Assembly: GCF_018991925.1 (NCBI RefSeq)
Contig: NW_024737068.1
Coordinates: 1,747,017-1,811,016, forward strand
DNA from: Homarus americanus
Lineage: Eukaryota; Arthropoda; Malacostraca; Decapoda; Nephropidae
Direction: 5' to 3'
DNA: 64,000 nucleotides
The notes under the pieces were generated by a model, which saw only the letters and a list, made by a program, of their open reading frames with translations, did not search any database and had not been told where the DNA came from. This document shows positions 35,101 through 47,100 of the stretch, in pieces. The position numbers and the translations under genes were made by a program. Within the stretch, counting starts at the first letter, position 1. Each line of letters begins with the position of its first letter.

Positions 35101-38100
35101 CCATCATCTGTGGAAGTTAGCTGGAGGGATGGTGGGCCATCATTAGTGGAAGTTAGCTGCAGGGATGGAGGCTTACCAGTGGAGTTAGCTGTAGGGATGG
35201 TGGCCATCATTAGTGGAAGATAGTAGGGATGGTGGCCATCATCTGTGAAGAAGGATGGTGGCCATCATTAGTGGAAGTAGGAGGGATGGTGGCCATCATT
35301 AGTGGAAGTAGCTGTAGGACAGCACATCATTAGTGGAAGTTAGCTGGAGGGATGGTGGCATCATCTGTAAAAGTTAGTGTAGGGATGGTGGCCATCATTA
35401 GTGGAATAGTGTAGGATGGTGGCCATCATCTGTGGAAGTTAGCTGGAGGGATGGTGGCCATCATTAGTAGAAGTTAGCTGTAGGGACGGCAACCTCATTA
35501 GTTGGAAGTTTGTAGGGATGGTGGCCATCATCTGTTAAAGTAGCTGTAGATGGTGGCCATCATTAGTAAAGTTAGCTGTAGGGATGGGCCATCATTAGTG
35601 AAAGTTAGCTGGAGATGTGCTGCATCATTAGTGGAAGCTAGCTGAGAGGATGGTGGCCATCATTAGTGGAAGTTAGCTGTAGGGCGGCAACCATCATTAG
35701 TGGAAGTAGCTGTGATGGTGGCCATCATTAGTGAAAGTTAGCTGAAGGACGGTAACCATCATTAGTGGAAGTTAGCTGTAGGGATGGTGGCCATCATCTG
35801 TGAAGTTAGCTGTAGGGATGGTGGCCATCATCTGTGGAAGTTAGCTGTAGGGATGGTGGCCATCATCTGTGGAAGTTAATAGGGATGGTGGCCATCTTCA
35901 GTAATAGCTTAGGGACCGAACCATCATTAGTGGAAGTTAGCTGTAGGGATGGTGGCCTCATCTGTGGAAGTTAGCTGGAGGGATGGTGGCCTCATCTGGA
36001 AGTTAGCTGGAGGGATGGTGGCCATATCTGTGGAAGTTAGCTGAGGATGGTGGCCTCATCTGTGGAAAGTAGCTGTAGGGATGGTGGCCTCATCTGTGGA
36101 AGTTAGCTGAGGGGATGGTGGCCATATCTGTGAAGAAGGAGGGATGGTGGCCATCATTAGTGGGGTAGCAGGGGTGGTGGCCATCATCTGTGGAAGTAGG
36201 AGGGATGGTGGCAATCATTAGTGGAAGTTAGCTGTAGGGATGGTGGTCATCATTAGTGGAAGTTAGCTAGGGACGGCAACCATCATTATTGGAAGTTAGC
36301 TGTGGTGGTGGCCATCATTAGTGGGTTAGTTGTAGGATGGTGGCCATCATTAGTGGAAGTTAGCTGTAGGGATGGTGGCCATCTGTGGAAGTGATTAGGG
36401 ACTGCAACCATCATTATTGGAAGTTAGCTGTAGGGATGGTGGCCTTCATTAGTGAAGTATAGGGATGGTGGCCATCATTAGGTGAAGTTAGCTGTAGGGG
36501 ATGGTGGCCATCATTAGTGGAAGGCTGTAGGGAAACCATCATTATGTGGAAGAAGGTAGGGATGGTGGCCATCATCTGTGGAAGTTAGCGGGAGGGATGG
36601 TGGCTATCATCTGTTAAAGTTAGCTGAGGGAGAGGTGGCCATCATTAGTGGAAGTTAGCTGTAGGGATGGCAACCATCATTAGTGGAAGTTAGCTGTAGG
36701 GATGGTGGCCATCATCTGTGGAGGTTAACTGGAGGATGGTGGCCATCATCTGTGGAAGTTAGCTGGAGGGATGGTGGCCATCATCTGTGGAAGTTAGCTG
36801 GAGGATGGTGGCCATCATTGGTGGAAGTTAGCTGGAGGATGGTGGCCATCATTAGTGGAAGTTAGCTGTAGGGATGGCAGCCATAATTAGTGGAAGTTAG
36901 CTGTAGGGATGGTGGCCATCATCTGTGGAAGTTAGCTGGAGGGATGGTGGCATCATCTGTGGAAGTTAGCTGGAGGGATGGTGGCTATCATCTGTGGAAG
37001 TTAGCTGGAGGATGGTGGCCATCATCTGTAAAAGTAGCTGGAGGGATGGTGACCATCATCTGTAAAAGTTAGCTGTAGAGATGGTGGCCATCATCTGTAA
37101 AGTTATGCTGGAGGGATGGTGGCCATCATCTGTAAAAGCTAGCTGTAGAATGGTGGCCCATCATTAGTGGAAAGTTAGCTGTAGGGATGGTGGCCATCAT
37201 CTGTGAAGATAGCTGGAAGGTGGCCATCATTGAGTGGAAGTGCTGGAGGGATGGTGGCCATCATTAGTGGAAGTTGCTGTAGGGACGGTAACCATCATTA
37301 GTGGAAGTTAGCTGTAGGGATGGTGGCCATCATCTGTGGAAGTTAGCTGTAGGGATGGTGGCCATCATCTGTGAAGATAGCTGTTGAGGATGGTGGCCAT
37401 CATTAGTGGAAGTTAGCTGTAAGGATGGTGGCCATATCTGTGGAAGTGTTCTGGAGGGATGGTGGCCATCATTAGTGGAAGTTAGCTGTAGGGGTGGTGG
37501 CCATCATCTGTGGAAGTTAGCTGTAGGGGCGGCAACCATCATTAGTGGAAGTTAGCTGTAGGGATGGTGGCCATCATCTGTGGAAGTTGGCTGGAGGGAT
37601 GGTGGCCATATCTGTGGAGATTAGCTGGAGGGATGGTGGCCATCATTAGTGAAGTTAGCTGTGGGGTGGTGGCCATCATCTGTGGAGATTAGCTGGAGGG
37701 ATGGTGGCCATCATTAGTGGAAGTTAGCTGTAGGGATGGAGGCCATCATCTGTGGAAGTTGCTGGAGGGATGAGGTGGCCATCATTAGTGATAGTTAGCT
37801 GTAGGGATGGTGGTCATCATCTGTGGAAGTTAGCTGGAGGGATGGCCATCATTAGTGGAAGGTGGCTGTAGGGATGGTGGCCATCATTGGTGGAAGTTAG
37901 CTGTAGGGATGGTGGCCATCATTAGTGGAAAGGTAGCTGTTGAGGGTGGTGGCCATCATCTATAAAAAGTTAGCTGTAGGGATGGTGGCCATCATTGATG
38001 AGATTAGCTGTAGGGGCGGTAACCATCATAAGTTTAAGTTAGTTGTAGGGTTTGGCACCATCATTGGTGAAGTTAGCTGTAGGATGGTGGCCATCATCTG

Positions 38101-41100
38101 TAAAAGTTAGCTGTAGGGATGGTGGCCATCATTGAGTGAAGTTAGCTGTAGGGATGGTGGCCATCATCTTGTGGAGATTAGCTGGAGGGATGGTGGCCAT
38201 CATCTGTGGAGATTAGCTGGAGGGATGGTGGCCATCATTAGTGGAAGTTAGCTGGAGGGATGGTGGCCATCATTAGTGAAAAGTTAACTGTAGGGGCGGC
38301 AACCATTGTTGTTGGAAGTTAGCTGTAGGGATGGTGGCCATCATCTGTGGAAGCTAGCTGGAGGGATGGTGGCCATCATTAGTGGAAGTTAGCTGTAGGG
38401 ATGGTGGCCATCATTAGTGAAAGTTAGCTGTAGGGGCCGGCAACCATCATTAGTTGGAAGTTAGCTGTGGGATGGTGGCCATCATCTGTAAAGTTAGCTG
38501 TATGGATGGTGGCCATCATTAGTGAAAGTTAGCTGTAGGGATGGTGGCCATCATGTATGGAAGTTAGCTGTAGGGATGATGTCCGTCATATTGGAAGTTA
38601 GCTGGAGGGATGGTGGCCATCATTAGTGGAAGTTAGCTGGAGGGATGGTGGCCATCATTAGTGGAAGTTAGCTGGAGGGATGGTGGCAATCATTAGTGGA
38701 AGTTAGCTGTAGGGATGGCAACCATCATTAGTGGAAATTAGTTGTAGGGATGGTGGCCATCATCTGTGGAAATTAGCTGTAGGGATGGTGGCCATCATCT
38801 GTGGAAGATTAGCTGTAGGGCGGCAACCACCATTGAGTGGAAGTTAGCTGTAGGGATGGTGGCCATCATCTGTGGAAGTTAGCTGGAGGGATGGTGGCCA
38901 TATCTGTGGGGTAGCTGGAGGGATGGTGGCCATCATTAGTGGAAGTTAGCTGTGGGGTGGTGGTCATCATCTGTGGAAGTTAGCGAGGATGGTGGCCATC
39001 ATTAGTGGAAGTTAGCTGGAGGGATGGTGGCCATCATTAGTGGAGAGTTAGCTGGAGGGATGGTGGCCATCATTAGTGGAAGATAGCTGGAGGGATGGTG
39101 GCCATCATCAGTGAAATTTGCTGTAGGGGCGGCAACCATCATTAGTGGAAGTTAGCTGGCAGGGATGGAGGCCATCATCTGTGGAAGTTAGCTGGGGATG
39201 GTGGCCATCATTAGTAATGGTTAGCTCTGGGGATGGTGGTCATCATCTGTGGAAGTTAGCTGGAGGGATGGCCATCATTAGTGGAAGGATAGCTGTAGGG
39301 GTGGTGGCCATCATCTGTAAAGAGTTAGCTGTAGGGATGGTGGCCATCATTAGTGGAAGTTAGCTGTAGGGATGGTGGCCATCATTAGTGGAAGTTAGCT
39401 GTAGGGATGGTGGCCATCATTAGTGGAAGTTAGCTGTAGGGATGGTGGCCATCATTAGTGGAAGTTAGCTGTGGGATGGTGGCCATCATTAGTGGAAGTT
39501 AGCTGTAGGGGGTGGTGGCCATCATATGTAAGTTAGCTGGAGGGATGGTGGTCATCATCTGTGGAAGTTAGCTGTAGGATGGTGGTCATCATCTGTGGAA
39601 GTTAGCTATAGTGATGGCCATCATTAGTGGAAGTTAGCTGTAGGGATGGTAGTCATCATCAGTGGAAGTTAGCTGTAGGGATGGTGGCCATTAATAGTGG
39701 AAGTTAGCTGTAGGGATGGTGGCCGTCATTGGTAGAGATGCTGTAGGATGGTGGCCATCATTAGTGGATTAGTTAACTGTAGGGATGGTGGCCATCATTA
39801 GTGGAAGTTAGCTGTAGGGATGGTGGCCATCATGTGGAAGTTAGCTGGAGGATGGTGGCCATCATTAGTGAAAGTTAACTGGGGATGGTGGCCATCATCA
39901 GTGGAAGTTAGCTGTAGGGATGGTGGCCATCATGTGGAAGTTAGCTGTAGGGATGGTGGCCATCATGTGGAAGTTTCTGTAGGGATGGTGGCCATCATGT
40001 ATGGAAGTTAGCAGTAGGGATGATGGCCATCATCAGTGGAAGTTAGCTGTAGGGACGGTAACTATCATTAGTTTAAGTTAGCGTTTAGGGATGGTGGCCA
40101 TCATTGAGTGGAAGTTAGCTGTTGGGATGGTGGCCATCATCTTTAAAAGTTAGCCATAGGGATGGTGGCCATCATTAGTGGAAGTTAGCTGTAGGGATGG
40201 TGGCCATCATCTGTAAAAGTTAGCCATAGGGATGGTGGCATCATTAGTGGAAGTTAGCTGTGAGTTGTGGCCATCATATGTGGAAGTTAGCTGGAGGATG
40301 GGTGGCCATCATCTGTAAAAAAGTTAGCTGTAGGGATGGTGGCCATCATCTGTGGAAGATGCTTGGGGATGGTGGCCATCATTGAGTGGGAAGTTAGCTG
40401 TAGGGATGGTGGCCATCATTAGTGGAAGTGCTTCTAGGGATGGTGGCCATCATTAGTGGAAGTGCTTGGTAGGGATGGTGGCCATCATTAGTGGAAGTTA
40501 GCAGTAGGATGATGGCCATCATATTGGAAGTTAGCTGTAGGGATGGTGGCCATTAATAGTGGAAGTTAGCTGTAGGGATGGTAGCCATCATCTGTGAAAG
40601 TTAGCTGTGGGATGGTGGCCATCATTAGTGGAAGTTAGCTGTAGGGATGGTGGCTATCATTAGTGGAAGTTAGCTGTAGGGATGGTGGCCATCATTGAGT
40701 AATTAGCTGTAGGGATGGTGGCCATTAATAGTGGAAGTTAGCTGTGGGGATGGTGGCCATCATCTGTGGAGATTGCTTTAGGGGATGGTGGCCATCATTA
40801 GTGGAAGTTAGCAGTAGGGATGATGGCCATCATATTGGAAGTTAGCTGTAGGGATGGTGGCCATCATCTTTGGAAGAATTAGCTGTAGGGATGGTGGCCA
40901 TCATCAGTGGAAGTTAGCTGTAGGATGGTGGCCATCATCAGTGGAAGTTAGCTGTAGGGATGGTGGCCATCATGTATGGAAGTTAGCAGTAGGGATGATG
41001 GCCATCATGTGGAAGTTAGCTGTAGGGATGATGGCCATCATGTGAGAAGATGCTTCTGTAGGGATGGTGGCCATCATGTGGAAGTTAGCTGTAGGGATGG

Positions 41101-44100
41101 TGGCGCCATCATGTGGAAGTTAGCTGTAGGGATGGTGGCCATCATGTATGGAAGTTAGCAGTAGAGATGATGGCCATCATCAGTGGAAGTTAGCTGTAGG
41201 GATGGTGGCCATCATGTGGAAGTTAGCTGTAGGGATGGGTCATCATGTGAAGTAGCTGTAGGGATGGTGGCCATCATGTGGAAGTTAGCTGTAGGGATGG
41301 TGGCCATCATTCGTGAGATTAGCAGTAGGGATGGTGGCCATCATCTGTGAAAGTTAGCTGTAGGGATGGTGGCCATCAATAGTGGAAGTTAGCTGTAGGA
41401 ATGGTGGCCATCAGTGGAGATTAGCTGAGGGATGGTGGCCATCATTAGTGGAAGTTTAGCAGTAGGGATGATGGCCATCATATTGGAAGTTAGCTGTAGG
41501 GATGGTGGCTATTATTGAGTGGAAGTTAGCTGTAGGGATGGTGGCCATCATCTGTGGAAGTTAGCTGTAGGGATGGTGGCCATCATTGAGTGGAAGTTAG
41601 CAGTAGGGATGATGGCCATCATATTGGAAGTTAGCTGTAGGGATGGGCCATCATCTGTGAAGTTAGCTGTAGGGATGGTGGCCATCATCAGTGGAAGTTA
41701 GCTGTAGGGATGGTGGCCATCATCAGTGGAGATGCTTCTTAGGGATGGTGGCCATCTGTGGAGATTAGCAGTAGGGATGGTGGCCATCATGTATGGAAGT
41801 TAGCAGTAGGGATGATGGCCATCATGTGGAAGTTAGCTGTAGGGATGATGGCCATCGTAATGAAGATCACTTTAGGGATGATGGCCATCATGTGGAAGTT
41901 AGCTGTGAGGGATGGTGGCCATCATGTGGAAGTTGCTGTAGGGATGGTGGCCATCATGTGGAAGTTAGCTGTAGGGATGGTGGCCATCATGTATGGAAGT
42001 TAGCAGTAGGGATGATGGCCATCATGTGGAAGTTAGCTGTAGGGATGGTGGCCATCGTAGTGTGAAAGTTAGCTGTAGGGATGATGGCCATCATGTGGAA
42101 GTTAGCCTGTAGGGATGGTGGCCATCATGTGGAAGTTAGCTGTAGGGATGGTGGCCATCATGGAAGTAGCTGTGGGGATGGTGGCCATCATGTGGAAGTG
42201 CTCTAGGGATGATGGCCATCATGTGGAAGTTAGCAGTAGGGATGATGGCCATCATGTGGAGTTAGTAGGGGATGATGGCCATCATGTGGAAGTTAGCTGT
42301 AGGGCTGGTGGCCATCATTAGTGGAAGTTAGCTGTAGGGATGATGGCCATCATGTGGAAGTTAGCTGTAGGGATGGTGGCCATCATCTGTGGAGGTTAGC
42401 TGGGGGATGGTGGCCATTGTGTATGGAAGTTAGTAGTAGGGATGATGGCCATCATGTGGAAGTTTCAGTTGGGATGATGGCCATCATCTGTGGAGGTTAG
42501 CTGGAGGGATGGTGGCCATCATGTATGGAAGATAGCTGTGGGGATGGTGGCCATCATGTGGAAGTTAGCTGTAGGGATGGTGGCCATCATGTATGGAGAG
42601 TTAAGCTGTGGGGATGATGGCCATCATGTGGAAGTTAGCTGGAGGGATGGTGGCCATCATGTGTGGGAGATTAGCTGTGGGGATGGTGTGTCATTAATGG
42701 AAGTTGGCTGTCAGGATGGTGGCCATCATGTATGGAGTTAGTGTAGGATGATGGCCATCATGTGGAAGTTAGCTGTGGGATGGTGGCCATGATTGTGGAA
42801 GTTAGTTGTAGTGATGGTGGCCAAAGTGTATGGAAGTTAGCTGTAGGGATGGTGGAGGATGGTGGCCATCATTAATGGAAGTTAGCTGTCAGGATGGTGG
42901 CCATCATGTATGGAAGTTAGCTAGGGGATGGTGGCCATCATTAATGGGAAGTTAGCTGTAGGGATGGTGCATCATTAATGGGATTATCAGGATGGTGGCT
43001 ATCATGTATGATGGGGGATGGTGGCCACTGTGGAGTTAGCTAGGATGATGGCATCATGTGGAAGGTAGGGTTGGTGGTGATTTGTGGTGTTAGTTGTGGT
43101 GATGGGCTAAATTATGGAAGTAGCTGTGGATGGTGGCCATTAATGGAAGTTAGCAGTGGGATGGTCATCATTAATGGAGTTTTGTGGGTGTTGTGGGGTG
43201 GGTGGTGGGTTAATGGGTGTTGTTGTAGGGATGGTGGCCATCATTAATGGAGATTAGTGTCAGGATGGTGTGGCTTTCTGTATGGAAGTTAGCGTAGGGA
43301 TGGTGGTCATGTGGAGTTAGTTGTGGGGATGGTGTAAATATGTGTGGAGTTTTGTTATTTTATGCTGTTTGCAGGGGGTGGGGGAGGTGGGACCTTAGGT
43401 GTTTGAATGAGGGTTAAGCTGTTTAAAATATTCACCCACTCCTCCTTCATACTATTTTTTTTTAATGCTTCTCTTTTTGTTCTTAGTTTTTTTATTTTTT
43501 TTTTGGGGATGTGAATTCAGTGGAGTTGGTTGGTTTTTGATGGTGCTCGTATGTATTCAATCCTGTGTGTTTATTGAGCTGAAGATATTTTGTTTTGGTT
43601 CTCATAGTCTTATAAAGTTAGAATTAATACAGTAGTATTTTGTGTCTTATTCAGAATATTTACTATCAATTTCCATTTCATGTTTGTGTAATGTTAAGTT
43701 GTGTAATATATTTTACAGTCAAACCTAACTTAACTGACTATGTGAAGGTAAGTCTGTTATATAGGGATCCTTTGGTTTGAAACTTCATATGAACTGCAGT
43801 ATGTGAGATGAGGTCATTATTTGATGGTCAGGTTAGATGAAGGCCCCCACTGTCGTAATGGTAGACCACCCAGGTGAAACCCATTTTTGTTGGAAGAACT
43901 NNNNNNNNNNNNNNNNNNNNNNNNNNNNNNNNNNNNNNNNNNNNNNNNNNNNNNNNNNNNNNNNNNNNNNNNNNNNNNNNNNNNNNNNNNNNNNNNNNNN
44001 TCAGTATTACTTCGTTCAGATTCGTATTGCTTCTTGATAACATTCTTCACGCTCCCTATTATAACAACAGAATCAACACGTTCCATTATTCGATCACTTC

Positions 44101-47100
44101 TCTCTGAAATAGTGAAGGCCAAAACTTTGAATTCAAGAAAAAAAAACTATGTTTTTCTAACCCTTCTACAGTAATTGTAGTTCTATTACTGTACTGGGAC
44201 AGAGACTAACACACATGCAAACAAGTTTCCTGAAAATACCTGCATCATATAACTATATCCTGTAGTTATTGGTCATAGGGTTATATTAATAGGACAAAGT
44301 ACTGTATATTAAAAGATGGCCTAGTGATAATAGAAACAAAACTTAAAAAAGCAAATATAAACATTATTTATTTACTTCCATATTTACATGTCTTCTGTAC
44401 AAGAAAGAATACAATAGTAAAATAGTCAGAAACAAACAAAGCACTTCTATCCAAGTACACTTGGGCAAATTCCTACATTAACATGTTAAATGCCAGTCTT
44501 ACACACTGTCCATAGTCATAACAGAACCTCATGCATAAACATAGGAAACACACACACACACAAGAAAGTATTGGAAGACTTCAGAAGTTAAAGGTAAAAG
44601 CAGAAGTGTCTGCATGTGTGAGGTAGACAGAGTTCTCCTGGCTGGGTGCTCACCTGAGTGCAAAAACCAGCCAAAACAAGTGAACTTCACTATGCCAAGT
44701 ATTCATCATCTGATATAAGAATGCATAGAGCAGAGCAGTACATAGAACAAGTCATAAGACACATATACATAGAATAAGTCATGAAAATAACATGTAGAAA
44801 ACAAGTCCTTCAACACACTATAGTAATACTGTACTGTCGTGGAACATACCCTGCTTTAGTATATGATAAAGCAAGACATAGCACCTGTAGCACAGGCGTG
44901 AAACATTAAAGGTACATTGAATTAATTCCAACCTGCACTACCAAGTAGGAAGGTTCCCACACCTACCCAAAAGGTGTAATATCTCCAACATTGTTTTATG
45001 TCAATAGTTTTATGCTAAGACTTTGTTAGATAAACCCATGCTATGAAAAAATATTTTCTCCCAAAACTTAAGTCACGCTACTATTCCTAAATACTGCACT
45101 GTAATAACTTTCACTCTCATAAACTCACTGGTTTCCCCTAATTTTCAAACTTTACAATATGAATTTAAAGATTTTTCTCCCTACCCTTCCTATTATTTGT
45201 TATATTAACCCTTAAGCAACCATCATTAGTTGAAATTAGCTGTAGGCAGGGTGACCATCATTAGTGGAAGTTAGCTGGAGGGATGGTGGCCATCATCTGT
45301 AGAAGTTAGCTGTAGGGATGGTGGCCATCATTAGTGGGAGGTTAGCTGTAGGGATGGTAGCCATCATTAGTGGAAGTTAGCTGTAGGGATGGTGGCCATC
45401 ATCTGTGGAAGTTAGCTGTAGGGATGGTGGCCATCATTAGTGGAAGTTAGCTGTAGGGATGGTTTCCATCCATTAGTGGAAGTTAGCTGTAGGGATGGTG
45501 GCCATCATTAGTGGAAGTTAGCTGTGGGGACGGTAACCATCATTAGTTTAAGTTGGTTGTAGGGTTTGGCACCCATCATTAGTGGAAGTTAGCTGTGGGA
45601 TGGTGGCCATCATCGTAAAAGTTAGCTGTAGGGATGGTGGCCATCATTAGTGGAAGTTAGCTGTAGGATGGTGGCCATCATCTGTGGAAGTTAGCTGGAG
45701 GATGGTGGCCATCATCTGTGGAGATTAGCTGGAGAGGATGGTGGCCATCACTAGTGGAAGTTAGCTGGAGGATGGTGGCCATCATTAAGTGAAAGTTAAC
45801 TGTAGGGACAGCAACATTATTAGTTGGAAGTTAGCTGTAGGGATGGTGGCCATCATCTGTGGAAGCTAGCTGGAGGGATGGTGGCCATCATTAGTGGAAG
45901 ATTAGCTGTAGGGATGGTGGCCATCATCTGTGAATAGCTGGAGGATGGTGGCCATCATCTATAAGAGATTAGCTGGAAGGGATGGTGGCCATCATCATGA
46001 AGTTAGCTGGAGCGTATCATTAGTGGAAGTTAGCTGTGGGGATGGTGGCATCATCTGTTAAAGTTAGCTGTAGGGATGGTGGCCATCATTAGTGAAAATT
46101 AGCTGTGGGGATGGTGGCCATCATGTATGGAAGTTAGCATGGGGATGATCATCCGTCATATTGGAAGTTAGCTGGAGGGATGGTGGCCATCATTAGTGGA
46201 AGTTAGCTGGAGGGATGGTGGCCATCATTGTGGAAATTAGCTGGAGGGATGGTGGCAATCATTAGTGGAAGTTAGCTGTGGGATGGCAACCATCATTAGT
46301 GGAAATTAGCTGTAGGGATGGTGGCCATCATCTGTAAATTAGCTGTAGGGGCCAACCATCATTAGTGGAAGTTAGCTGTAGGGCGACACCACCATTAGTG
46401 GAGTTAGCTGTAGGAATGGTGGCCATCATCTGTGAAGTTAGCTGGAGGGATGGTGGCCATATCTGTGGAAGTTAGCTGGAGGATGGTGGCCATATCTGTG
46501 GAGATTAGCTGGAGGATGGTGGCCATCATAGTGGAATAGCTGGGGTGGTGGTCATCATCTGTGGAAGTTAGCTTGAGGATGGTGGCCATCATTAGTGGAA
46601 GTTAGCTGTAGGGATGGTGGCCATCATTAGTGAAGTAGCTGGAGGATGGTGGCCATCATTAGTGGAAGATAGCTGGAGGGTGGTGGCCATCATTAGTGAA
46701 AGTTTGCTGTAGGGCCGGCATCATTAGTGGAAGTTAGCTGTGGGGATGGAGGCCATCATCTGTGGAAGTTAGCTGGAGGATGGTGGGCATCATTATTGAT
46801 AGTTAGCTGTAGGGATGGTGGTCATCATCTGGAGATTAGCTGTGGGACGGCAACCATCATTAGTGGAAGTTAGCTGTAGGGATGGTGGCCATCATCTGTT
46901 AAAGTTAGCTGTAGGGATGGTGGCCATCATTGGTGAAAGTTAGCTGTAGGGATGGTGGCCATCATGTATGGAAGTTAGCTGTAGGGATGATGTCGTCATA
47001 TTGGAAGTTAGCTGTAAGGGGCAGCAACCACCATTAGTGGAAGTTAGCTGTAGGAATGGTGGCCATCATCTGTGAAGTTAGCTGGAGGATGGTGGCCATA

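Larger units (their letters stand above)
31452..43900 (+). repeat. Contig end overlapping 44033-52280
   Basis: Starts CTTGATAACATTCTTCACGC and ends TTGTTGGAAGAACT just before the Ns. The same start occurs at 44033 and nearly the same end at 52268-52280. 31452-32680 matches 44033-45215 base for base except for small deletions on the later copy; 43360-43900 matches 51705-52280 with small deletions on the earlier copy. Confidence 0.9.

Noticed and set aside
34765..43247. Numerous open frames of 60-110 codons with MEVSCRDGGHH or MVAIMWKLAVG repeats
   Set aside because: They are translations of the 35/33-bp minisatellite in different phases; they lack codon bias or splice context and change frame with every 35-bp unit.
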